Shown: one piece after another, positions 1-5,186 of the stretch
How positions within the stretch are numbered: position 1 is the first letter of the stretch
Layout: every line of letters begins with the position of its first letter
From: Flavobacteriaceae bacterium
Lineage (GTDB): Bacteria; Bacteroidota; Bacteroidia; Flavobacteriales; Flavobacteriaceae
Length of the DNA: 13,601 nt
NCBI GenBank assembly: GCA_016763215.1
Contig: JAESUF010000390.1
Span: 1-13,601 of the forward strand
Direction of reading: 5' to 3'
Program-made: the position numbers and the translations under genes
The notes under the pieces: model-generated
Databases searched by the model: none
What the model was told of the DNA's origin: nothing
Seen by the model: only the letters and a program-made list of their open reading frames with translations

Positions 1-324
1 TGCCTTCTACTTTAATTGTTTGTAATGTTCTATGTAAATGCGTACATGCTTCATAGTGTACAGTAAGTATATTGCTTCCTAAATCGGCAAATGTTTTAAT
101 GTATTTGTCAGGATCTACAATCATAAAATGAACATCAATTGTTTTTTTGCATGTTTAGAGATAGCTTTTAAAACAGGCATTCCAAACGAAATATTAGGAA
201 CAAAAACACCATCCATAATGTCAATATGAAACCAATCGGCCTCACTAGCATTTACCATTTCAATATCTCTTTGTAGATTTGCAAAGTCGGCAGCTAAAAT
301 TGAAGGTGCAATTAATTTACTCAT
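1..324 (-). pseudogene. rpe: Ribulose-phosphate 3-epimerase, N-terminal part, with one-base frameshift
   Basis: This enzyme interconverts ribulose-5-phosphate and xylulose-5-phosphate in the cytosolic pentose phosphate pathway. Translation from the ATG at 324-322 gives MSKLIAPSILAADFANL, then HIDIMDG with the metal ligands H33 and D35, and reads to KHAKK at about residue 61. The frame then breaks at a run of seven T (142-148; A7 in the mRNA). Restoring one A gives TIDVHFMIVDP, which places the third metal ligand at H66 as expected for the family, and the frame stays open to the window edge (ending TLQTIKVEG). The rest of the gene lies outside the window. The ATG at 324 is preferred over an upstream one at 402 because the extension would run through the rpoD terminator and has no family similarity. 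The break is either a homopolymer sequencing error or a real lesion. The family call is very sure. Confidence 0.9.
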
Positions 325-369
325 GTAGTCAGTTGTTATGTTTTGTGTAAAAATAGGCATATAAAAAAG

Positions 370-398
370 AAAACTCCCGAAGAATTTTCGAGAGTTTT
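370..398 (-). terminator. Intrinsic terminator downstream of rpoD
   Basis: Arms 370-381 and 387-398 pair over 12 bp with a single G-U and a 5-nt loop. Read on the minus strand, the stem is followed by CTTTTTTAT, so it fits termination of rpoD, whose stop lies 66 nt upstream. A shorter T run on the other side could give weak activity in the opposite direction. Confidence 0.8.
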
Positions 399-463
399 TC
401 ATGTTTTATTGACAATGATTTAGATTTCGGTATGAGTGAGATACCTAAAACAATCTATGATTG

Positions 464-1327
464 TTAACCTAAGTAAGTCATCAGAATTTTACTTCTTGAT
501 GTATGTTTTAATCGTCTAATTGCTTTTTCTTTAATTTGACGAACACGCTCACGAGTTAAATCGAAAGTCTCTCCAATTTCTTCCAAAGTCATTGGTTGAT
601 GCTCTCCTAAACCGAAATATAATTTTACAACGTCAGCTTCACGTGGAGTTAACGTTTCCAACGCTCTGTTAATTTCAATACGTAAAGATTCGTGTAATAA
701 GGTTTTGTCTGGATTTGGAGATTCCCCTGAGTTCAATACATCATATAGGTTAGAATCTTCACCTTCAATTAAAGGTGCATCCATAGATACGTGACGTCCA
801 GAATTCTTCATAGATTCTTTTACGTCATTTACTGTCATGTCTAATTTCTTAGCAATTTCTTCAGCACTTGGAGGGCGCTCATTTTCTTGCTCTAAGAAAG
901 CATACATTTTATTGATCTTGTTAATCGATCCAATTTTATTTAATGGTAAACGAACGATACGAGATTGTTCTGCTAACGCTTGAAGAATCGACTGACGAAT
1001 CCACCATACAGCATATGAGATAAATTTAAAACCTCTAGTTTCATCAAAACGTTTTGCTGCTTTAATCAATCCTAAGTTTCCTTCGTTAATTAAGTCAGGC
1101 AAAGTTAATCCTTGATTTTGATACTGTTTCGCCACAGACACCACAAAACGTAAATTAGCTTTTGTTAACTTCTCTAAAGCTAATTGATCTCCAGCTTTAA
1201 TCCGTTGTGCTAATTCAACCTCTTCATCAGCGGTAATTAAATCTACCTTACCTATTTCTTGTAGGTATTTATCTAATGAAGCCGTTTCTCTGTTAGTTAC
1301 CTGCTTTGTGATTTTAAGTTGTCTCAT
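464..1327 (-). CDS. rpoD: Primary RNA polymerase sigma factor RpoD (sigma-A)
   Basis: This is the housekeeping sigma factor that directs core RNA polymerase to most promoters. The 287-residue protein is the short Bacteroidota form without region 1.1. Region 1.2 starts near residue 17 ([17 protein letters not shown]). Region 2 contains the core-binding and -10 recognition stretch ([16 protein letters not shown], then [19 protein letters not shown]). Region 3 follows ([14 protein letters not shown]), and region 4.2 is the helix-turn-helix [20 protein letters not shown] near the C-terminus. The MRQLKITKQ start is typical of flavobacterial RpoD, and no better start lies upstream. The gene is transcribed alone and is followed by a strong hairpin terminator. 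Bacteroidota RpoD recognises TTTG / TAnnTTTG promoters, which matches candidates elsewhere in this window. Confidence 0.98.
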   Translation of the reverse strand: MRQLKITKQVTNRETASLDKYLQEIGKVDLITADEEVELAQRIKAGDQLALEKLTKANLRFVVSVAKQYQNQGLTLPDLINEGNLGLIKAAKRFDETRGFKFISYAVWWIRQSILQALAEQSRIVRLPLNKIGSINKINKMYAFLEQENERPPSAEEIAKKLDMTVNDVKESMKNSGRHVSMDAPLIEGEDSNLYDVLNSGESPNPDKTLLHESLRIEINRALETLTPREADVVKLYFGLGEHQPMTLEEIGETFDLTRERVRQIKEKAIRRLKHTSRSKILMTYLG

Positions 1328-1347
1328 CTAATTTGTAGGATTGTTTT

Positions 1348-1403
1348 TAGTATTAATACTATCGTTACAATTCATTATACGGAAGAGGTAACATAAATGT
1401 TAC
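1348..1403. promoter_or_regulatory. Two palindromes upstream of rpoD
   Basis: TAGTATTAATACTA (1348-1361) is a perfect 14-bp palindrome 20 nt before the rpoD start codon. GTAACA-TAAA-TGTTAC (1388-1403) is a perfect inverted repeat with 6-bp arms. Between them the minus strand reads TATAAT. No exact TAnnTTTG element was found, so the rpoD promoter itself is not placed. The palindromes could be operator sites, but that is inference from symmetry alone. Confidence 0.35.
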
Positions 1404-1445
1404 AAAAAAGATATTATTTTTTTAAGATTCTAGTAGTTAAAAAAA

Positions 1446-1476
1446 AAGGAACTTAATTATTGAGATTAAGTTCTTT
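1446..1476 (-). terminator. Hairpin terminator in the rpoD-sigma intergenic region
   Basis: Arms 1446-1457 and 1465-1476 form a 12-bp stem with one G-U and a 7-nt loop. On the minus strand the stem runs into nine T (1447-1439), partly shared with the stem base, the classic intrinsic terminator shape. On the plus strand the tail is the weaker ATTTTTATATTTG. No minus-strand gene is visible to the right of it, so the transcript it serves is unknown; it may insulate rpoD from antisense or read-through transcription. Confidence 0.55.
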
Positions 1477-1485
1477 ATTTTTATA

Positions 1486-1517
1486 TTTGTTGAATATTAA
1501 CATATGTTAATAATTTG
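1486..1517 (+). promoter_or_regulatory. Possible promoter with 18-bp palindrome before the first small-RNA copy
   Basis: TTTG at 1486-1489 and TAATTTG at 1511-1517 are 21 nt apart, a spacing allowed for Bacteroidota -33/-7 elements, although the -7 element is one base shorter than TAnnTTTG. The spacer is almost filled by TATTAACATATGTTAATA (1495-1512), a perfect 18-bp palindrome that would be a good operator. A start near 1523 would give a ~90-nt RNA ending at the 1582-1612 terminator. Confidence 0.4.
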
Positions 1518-1522
1518 AGATT

Positions 1523-1612
1523 TAGAATCGAATGAATAGAGGTTGGGGGACATCTATCATTCAAGTGGAGTAAAATTCACAAAAAAAGCCACTTTTTTAA
1601 AGTGGCTTTTTT
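1523..1612 (+). ncRNA. Candidate small RNA, copy 1 of the UGGGGG-loop hairpin element
   Basis: The core hairpin is 1530-1562. Six pairs are followed by a bulged A at 1536, then seven positions with one G-A mismatch (1541/1552), closing on the loop TGGGGG (1544-1549). A second copy at 3720-3748 has the same loop, the same bulge after six pairs and different but still paired stem bases, so the structure is supported by covariation between the two. A weaker mid hairpin (1565-1580) and a strong terminator (1582-1612) follow. There is no convincing reading frame inside. The strand is chosen because both copies end in plus-strand terminators. The 5' end is an estimate from a weak promoter. It may belong to a known flavobacterial RNA motif such as Flavo-1, which I cannot confirm from memory. 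Confidence 0.5.
1582..1612 (+). terminator. Intrinsic terminator of small-RNA copy 1
   Basis: GCCACTTT (1588-1595) pairs with AAAGTGGC (1599-1606) across a 3-nt loop, and flanking A6/T6 extend the stem to 14 bp before TTTTTTG. The A/T flanks make it potentially bidirectional. It lies upstream of the ECF promoter, so it shields the sigma gene from read-through. Confidence 0.85.
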
Positions 1613-1680
1613 GTTTATAAGCTTTACATAAGTATGCAACTTGCCTTTTTGTATAACTAATATGTATTCTTACCTTTTAA

Positions 1681-1705
1681 TGTGACTTTTTGAAAAAAGT
1701 GTGTC
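1681..1705 (+). promoter_or_regulatory. ECF-type promoter of the sigma factor operon
   Basis: TGTGAC (1681-1686) and GTGTGTC (1699-1705) leave 16 nt between the -35 box and the GTC of the -10 box, the usual ECF geometry. The same two boxes recur before the 101-residue membrane protein gene at 3365-3390. Transcription would start near 1712, giving a leader of about 24 nt. The sharing suggests that the sigma factor drives its own operon. Confidence 0.6.
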
Positions 1706-1735
1706 TAAACTTAGATATCAAGTTTTAATTAACAA

Positions 1736-2305
1736 TTGAAGGCAATAGATCTAGAACAACTTACTGATGAAGAACTAGTTTTTAAAATAGTTCAGACCAA
1801 CGATACGCATTTATTTGCAACTCTTTATGATCGTTATGTTTCTGTGGTCTATAATAAATGCTATGGCTTCTCTAAAAATAAAGAAGAAGCAGAAGATTTA
1901 ACGCACGATGTTTTCATTCAATTGTTTATAAAGCTAAGAACCTTTAAGGGGACTGCTAAGTTTTCTACTTGGTTGTATTCTTTTACCTATAATTTTTGTG
2001 TCAATTATGTGCAAAGGAATACAAATAAAAAGAAAGAGAGGGTTACAGTAGTAACGGATCAAGTAAAGGATAATGTTTCTGAAGATGAAATAGATGATGC
2101 TGCATTGTTTGCTTTAAAATCAGATCAATTAGCGAAAGCATTGAAGATAATTGATCCGAAGGATAAAATGATTTTGTTAATGAAATACCAAGATGACATA
2201 TCTATTAGAGAATTGTCTGAGGTATTAGAATTAAGTGAAAGTGCAGTGAAAATGAGGCTTAAAAGAGCCAAAGAAAAAGTATCACAAATTTGTAAAGGAT
2301 TCTAA
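1736..2305 (+). CDS. ECF-family RNA polymerase sigma factor
   Basis: This 189-residue alternative sigma factor has only regions 2 and 4. Region 2 spans about residues 27-95 (LYDRYVSVVYNKC, then EAEDLTHDVFIQLF and FKGTAKFSTWLYSFTYN). Region 4 is near residues 133-182, with the helix-turn-helix ISIRELSEVLELSESAVKMRLKRAKEKV. The start is TTG at 1736: an in-frame TAA at 1730-1732 blocks any upstream start, and no ATG occurs before region 2. Rare-start use fits low expression. The gene has its own ECF-type promoter and is followed after 2 nt by a small gene and then by a mechanosensitive channel. No recognisable membrane anti-sigma factor is present. How activity is controlled is therefore open; the small downstream protein is a candidate. 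Confidence 0.93.
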   Translation: MKAIDLEQLTDEELVFKIVQTNDTHLFATLYDRYVSVVYNKCYGFSKNKEEAEDLTHDVFIQLFIKLRTFKGTAKFSTWLYSFTYNFCVNYVQRNTNKKKERVTVVTDQVKDNVSEDEIDDAALFALKSDQLAKALKIIDPKDKMILLMKYQDDISIRELSEVLELSESAVKMRLKRAKEKVSQICKGF

Positions 2306-2307
2306 GT

Positions 2308-2490
2308 ATGGAAGATCCGTTTAAGAAAATATTACACCACGAAGAAGTGCCAAAGGCACTTAAGAAGAAGGTGCTTGGTGATATAGCAAAAGTGAAGCTA
2401 ACAATTGATATTGCTGATTTGTTTGTGGTTAAATACCCAAATACAATTGGCGATCTCCTCAATGGAGGTGGTTCAAAAAAGAAAGACTAA
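2308..2490 (+). CDS. Small conserved-looking protein of unknown function in the ECF sigma operon
   Basis: The protein has 60 residues, no signal peptide and no membrane helix. It opens with MEDPFKKILHHEEVPKALKK and has a hydrophobic core KLTIDIADLFVVKYPNTI, then a low-complexity tail GGGSKKKD. The ATG lies 2 nt after the sigma factor stop, so translation is probably coupled. I recall similar small proteins next to ECF sigma factors and MscS-like channels in Flavobacteriaceae, but no assigned function. Given its position it might be a cytoplasmic sigma-binding modulator or a channel partner; this is inference. The alternative frames across it give only antisense ORFs without similarity. Confidence 0.8.
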   Translation: MEDPFKKILHHEEVPKALKKKVLGDIAKVKLTIDIADLFVVKYPNTIGDLLNGGGSKKKD

Positions 2491-2522
2491 TTAAAACACA
2501 TACTAACTTAAATTTCAACATT

Positions 2523-3350
2523 ATGAGTGCACTACTAGGATTGAAGATTGATATAATCGCTCCCTTTAAAAAGATATTAGAAGATGTTGTGGCATCATTA
2601 CCAAAGGTTTTAGGATTTATTGGGTTTGTTATAATATCATGGATTTTCATCAAAATTTTTCTTTGGCTGATAAAAAAAGCATTGAGTAAAACCAAAATAG
2701 ATGAATGGTCTAAAAAATTAAATGAAACCGAAATTTTCGGGAATACAACCATCAATATTGTACTGACCAAGGTTATTTTAGGGGTTTTAAAATGGTTTCT
2801 AATTTTAATATTTGTAATGGCAGGTTCAGGTATTTTTGGACTGGATGTCGTTTCAGAAGGAATTAGTGCATTCTTTGCTTATTTACCAAGGTTGTTAACG
2901 GCACTGGCAATTTTTGTTACTGGAGTATATATAGGGACTCTAGTAAAGAAAGCTATTAATTCGATGTTTAAATCCTTAGAAATTACAGGAGGGAATTTGG
3001 TAGGGAATATTGCGTTTTACTTGATCGTTGTTTTTCTGTCTATTACAGCATTCGATCAGGCAGGAATTGATACAGGGATTATTAAAAGTAACCTAACGTT
3101 AGTTATAGGATCTGTCTTATTATCTTTTGCTATTGCTTTTGGCCTTGGGTCTAGAGATATAATTAAGAGACTCTTATTTGGTTATTATTCAAGGAAAAAT
3201 CTACAAATTGGGCAAAAAATCAGGATCAAAGATATTGAAGGAGTTGTAGAATCTATAGACAATATATGCTTTGTAGTTGTTACCTCAGAAGAGAAAATTG
3301 TATTCCCTATCAAAGACATTGTTGATAGCCAGATTACAATCCTTAAATAA
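2523..3350 (+). CDS. Small-conductance mechanosensitive (MscS-type) ion channel, short form
   Basis: This inner-membrane channel (275 residues) would release ions and solutes when membrane tension rises. Hydrophobic segments lie at about 28-51, 80-105, 116-140 and 158-182. They are followed by a pore-lining helix near 191-221 (IGSVLLSFAIAFGLGSRDII) and a short beta domain at about 226-275 (IGQKIRIKDIEGVVESIDN). The protein stops right after the beta domain, so the large cytoplasmic alpha/beta vestibule of E. coli MscS is missing. The N-terminal helices resemble the conserved TM-helix repeat proteins found in Bacteroidota. It lies 32 nt after the 60-residue gene and is probably in the same operon, which links the ECF sigma factor to osmotic or envelope stress. 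Confidence 0.88.
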   Translation: MSALLGLKIDIIAPFKKILEDVVASLPKVLGFIGFVIISWIFIKIFLWLIKKALSKTKIDEWSKKLNETEIFGNTTINIVLTKVILGVLKWFLILIFVMAGSGIFGLDVVSEGISAFFAYLPRLLTALAIFVTGVYIGTLVKKAINSMFKSLEITGGNLVGNIAFYLIVVFLSITAFDQAGIDTGIIKSNLTLVIGSVLLSFAIAFGLGSRDIIKRLLFGYYSRKNLQIGQKIRIKDIEGVVESIDNICFVVVTSEEKIVFPIKDIVDSQITILK

Positions 3351-3364
3351 TTTTTTCAAAAAAA

Positions 3365-3390
3365 TGTGACCTATAAATAAAAGGTGTGTC
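3365..3390 (+). promoter_or_regulatory. ECF-type promoter before the 101-residue membrane protein
   Basis: TGTGAC (3365-3370) and GTGTGTC (3384-3390), with 17 nt between the -35 box and GTC, repeat the pattern found before the sigma gene (16 nt there). A start near 3397 gives a leader of about 19 nt to the ATG at 3416. It lies in the gap after the channel gene, so the downstream gene can be made alone as well as by read-through. Confidence 0.58.
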
Positions 3391-3415
3391 ATAAGAATGT
3401 AAAAGAGATTACATC

Positions 3416-3721
3416 ATGACTAAACAGATGACACTAGAATACCTACAGGAAAAGATTCATATAAATAAAAATAAGATTTCATTATTTAATAGACTGATTC
3501 TTTTTTTTGGGATTTTATTTATGGCGACTAGTTTTTTAGCTTTTTATATCAGTAGCGTTCTACAAGTGGAGGAATTATATGAAATGATCTTTGCATTTTT
3601 ATTGGTCGTAATTATTTTATCAATGTTGTTTTTTAAGGGAATAATCAATAAAAAAGAAAAACAAAACAAAAAGTTTGATTACAAAATGTATAAACTTTTG
3701 AAGTTAAAGCCGGGCAAATAA
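3416..3721 (+). CDS. Small two-helix membrane protein, probable ECF sigma target
   Basis: The protein has 101 residues with no family I recognise. Residues 1-22 are polar, with a possible amphipathic or coiled stretch (LEYLQEKIHINKNKISL). Membrane helices lie at about 27-49 and 57-73, and the C-terminal tail is rich in lysine (KKEKQNKKFDYKMYKLLKLK). Lysine-rich tails are expected on the cytoplasmic side, so both ends are probably inside. It has a near copy of the sigma operon promoter 26 nt before its start, so it is probably made under the same stress as the sigma factor. The UGGGGG hairpin of the second small RNA starts inside its stop codon, so this RNA may be cut from the 3' end of this mRNA. 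The function is unknown. Confidence 0.75.
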   Translation: MTKQMTLEYLQEKIHINKNKISLFNRLILFFGILFMATSFLAFYISSVLQVEELYEMIFAFLLVVIILSMLFFKGIINKKEKQNKKFDYKMYKLLKLKPGK

Positions 3722-3807
3722 TAATAAATGTTGGGGGACATTATTATTTCCGGCTAAGCTGTTAAGCTTAATGAGAAAGGTCGCTTAACAGCGACCTTTC
3801 GTTTTTT
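3720..3807 (+). ncRNA. Candidate small RNA or 3'-UTR RNA, copy 2 of the UGGGGG-loop hairpin element
   Basis: The core hairpin 3720-3748 has six pairs, a bulged A at 3726, five pairs, and the loop TGGGGG (3732-3737). The 12-nt GTTGGGGGACAT is identical to copy 1 at 1542-1553, while the rest of the stem differs and still pairs. A mid hairpin follows (TAAGC 3755-3759 with GCTTA 3766-3770), then a strong terminator (3775-3807). The segment 3758-3767 (GCTGTTAAGC) is the exact reverse complement of 3783-3792, so an alternative 10-bp pairing would disrupt both the mid hairpin and the terminator. No plus-strand gene follows, which argues against a cis-acting leader. No clear separate promoter was found, so it could be processed from the upstream mRNA. 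Confidence 0.5.
3775..3807 (+). terminator. Intrinsic terminator of the ECF block
   Basis: GAAAGGTCGC (3775-3784) pairs perfectly with GCGACCTTTC (3791-3800) across a 6-nt loop, and GTTTTTT follows. No T run is present on the minus strand, so it serves the plus-strand transcript and separates it from the convergent kinase gene. Confidence 0.92.
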
Positions 3808-3825
3808 ATGATAGGTGTATTTTCG

Positions 3826-4440
3826 TTAAAATAGACCGTTAATTTGCGCGTCAATTCTGTCAATAACATAGCCTAAATCTTCTTGATTGTCTACGAAATC
3901 TAAATTGTCTACATCAATAATTAAAAGCTTTCCTTTTTTATAGGTAGAAATCCAAGCTTCATAACGTTCATTTAATCTGCTTAAATAATCAATACTGATA
4001 GAGTTTTCATAATCTCTTCCTCTTTTGTGAATTTGCCCAACGAGCGTAGAAATATCAGCTCTTAAATAAATGAGTAAATCTGGAGGGGTAACGAGTTTTT
4101 CCATCAATTCAAAAAGGGAACTATAATTACTGTAGTCTCTATTTGTCATGAGTCCCATGGCGTGCAAGTTGGGAGCAAAAATATGAGCATCTTCATAGAT
4201 AGTTCTATCTTGAATAATATTTTTACCGCTTTTTCTTAATTCTAAGATTTGTCGAAAACGACTATTTAAAAAAAATACCTGTAAATTAAAAGACCAGCGC
4301 TCCATTTCTGCATAGAAATCATCCAAATAGGGATTCTCGTCTACAGACTCATAATGGGGTTTCCAGCTATAATGTTTAGCTAATAATTTTGTTAAAGTTG
4401 TTTTTCCGGCACCAATATTTCCAGCGATGGCTACATGCAT
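3826..4440 (-). CDS. Deoxynucleoside kinase
   Basis: This cytosolic salvage enzyme phosphorylates deoxynucleosides at the 5' position using ATP. The 204-residue protein has the Walker A motif GNIGAGKTT at residues 7-15. It also has an early substrate-site stretch (YESVDENPYLDDFY), the DRT-type motif near residue 78 (IIQDRTIYEDAHIF), and the lid-like basic segment HKRGRDYE. Length and motifs match the dNK/dGK/dAK family; the exact base preference cannot be read from sequence. The ATG at 4440 gives the family start MHVAIAGNIG. It is 65 nt downstream of the response regulator on the same strand, so co-transcription is possible, but a functional link is not expected. It converges with the ECF block terminator. 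Confidence 0.93.
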   Translation of the reverse strand: MHVAIAGNIGAGKTTLTKLLAKHYSWKPHYESVDENPYLDDFYAEMERWSFNLQVFFLNSRFRQILELRKSGKNIIQDRTIYEDAHIFAPNLHAMGLMTNRDYSNYSSLFELMEKLVTPPDLLIYLRADISTLVGQIHKRGRDYENSISIDYLSRLNERYEAWISTYKKGKLLIIDVDNLDFVDNQEDLGYVIDRIDAQINGLF

Positions 4441-4446
4441 AGTTAA

Positions 4447-4499
4447 AGAATTCTAAAGTTTAGAAAGGGGATTTAAAGGTAAACAAAATTTAGAATTCT
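4447..4499. repeat. Inverted repeat between response regulator and kinase genes
   Basis: AGAATTCTAAA (4447-4457) and TTTAGAATTCT (4489-4499) are perfect 11-nt reverse complements 31 nt apart, and each contains the palindrome AGAATTCT. In RNA they could close a long stem behind the response regulator; as DNA they could be a paired operator before the kinase gene. No T run follows, so it is not a typical intrinsic terminator. Confidence 0.4.
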
Positions 4500-4505
4500 A
4501 AGCGA

Positions 4506-5186
4506 TTAAATTGTTAGTTTGTAACCAAAACCACGAACGTTAATGATTTTTACATTCTGATCTTTCGATAGTTTTTTACGTAGTTTGCTGATAAAGACAT
4601 CCATACTCCTCGCATTAAAAAAATCATCGTCTCCCCAAAGTTTTTTCAAAATAAAAGTTCTATCAAGAATTTCATTCTTTTTTTGATGTAAATGAAATAA
4701 TAATTCAGATTCTCTATGGGTTAATAAAATAGTCTCATCAGAAAAATGTAAGCTTTGCTTCGTATAATTGAATATGTAATCACCAATAATAATTCTTTGA
4801 TGATCGTTCTTTAATGTTATTCTATCTAAAAGGGCATGAATTCGAACAATCAATTCTTCCATTGAGAATGGTTTCTTTAAATAATCATTCCCTCCATGTT
4901 GAAACCCGTCTAAAACATCTTTTGTTTGAGATTTAGCCGTTAAAAAGATAATAGGAATAGTATTGTTTTCTTCTCTAATTTCTTTTGCTAACGTAAATCC
5001 ATCTTTTTTAGGCATCATTACATCCAAGACTAAAATTTCAGGAGATACATCTTTATAATATTGATATGCTTCGGCACCATCTTTTGCTAAAAAAACTTGA
5101 AAACCTCTGGTTTCTAAACTCTCTTTTACAATCTGTCCCAAACTAGGTTCATCTTCAGCTAAAACAACTTTAATAAGCTTATTCAT
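4506..5186 (-). CDS. OmpR-family two-component response regulator
   Basis: This 226-residue cytoplasmic transcription regulator is the expected partner of the adjacent histidine kinase. The receiver domain (residues 1-120) has the acidic pair E11/D12, phosphoacceptor D55 (LVLDVMMP), T83 and K105 (KKPF), so all key residues are present. The winged-helix domain (about 130-226) carries TLTHRESELLFHL-like residues (ILLTHRESELLFHL), SMDVFISKLRKKL as recognition helix, and the C-terminal hairpin INVRGFGYKL. Its start overlaps the end of the kinase gene by 8 nt, which implies coupled translation. Direct repeats of TTAAC upstream of the kinase gene are a plausible binding site. Confidence 0.95.
   Translation of the reverse strand: MNKLIKVVLAEDEPSLGQIVKESLETRGFQVFLAKDGAEAYQYYKDVSPEILVLDVMMPKKDGFTLAKEIREENNTIPIIFLTAKSQTKDVLDGFQHGGNDYLKKPFSMEELIVRIHALLDRITLKNDHQRIIIGDYIFNYTKQSLHFSDETILLTHRESELLFHLHQKKNEILDRTFILKKLWGDDDFFNARSMDVFISKLRKKLSKDQNVKIINVRGFGYKLTI

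Noticed and set aside
325..402. Upstream extension of rpe to an ATG at 402
   Set aside because: It would translate the rpoD terminator hairpin and adds residues unlike the family; the ATG at 324 gives the usual MSKLIAPSILAADF start.
1523..1612. UGGGGG element as a riboswitch leader for the sigma gene
   Set aside because: The sigma gene has its own ECF-type promoter downstream of the terminator, and the second copy has no plus-strand gene after it; a free small RNA fits better.
2259..2770. Minus-strand ORFs opposite the 60-residue gene and the channel gene
   Set aside because: Low-complexity translations antisense to better supported genes.
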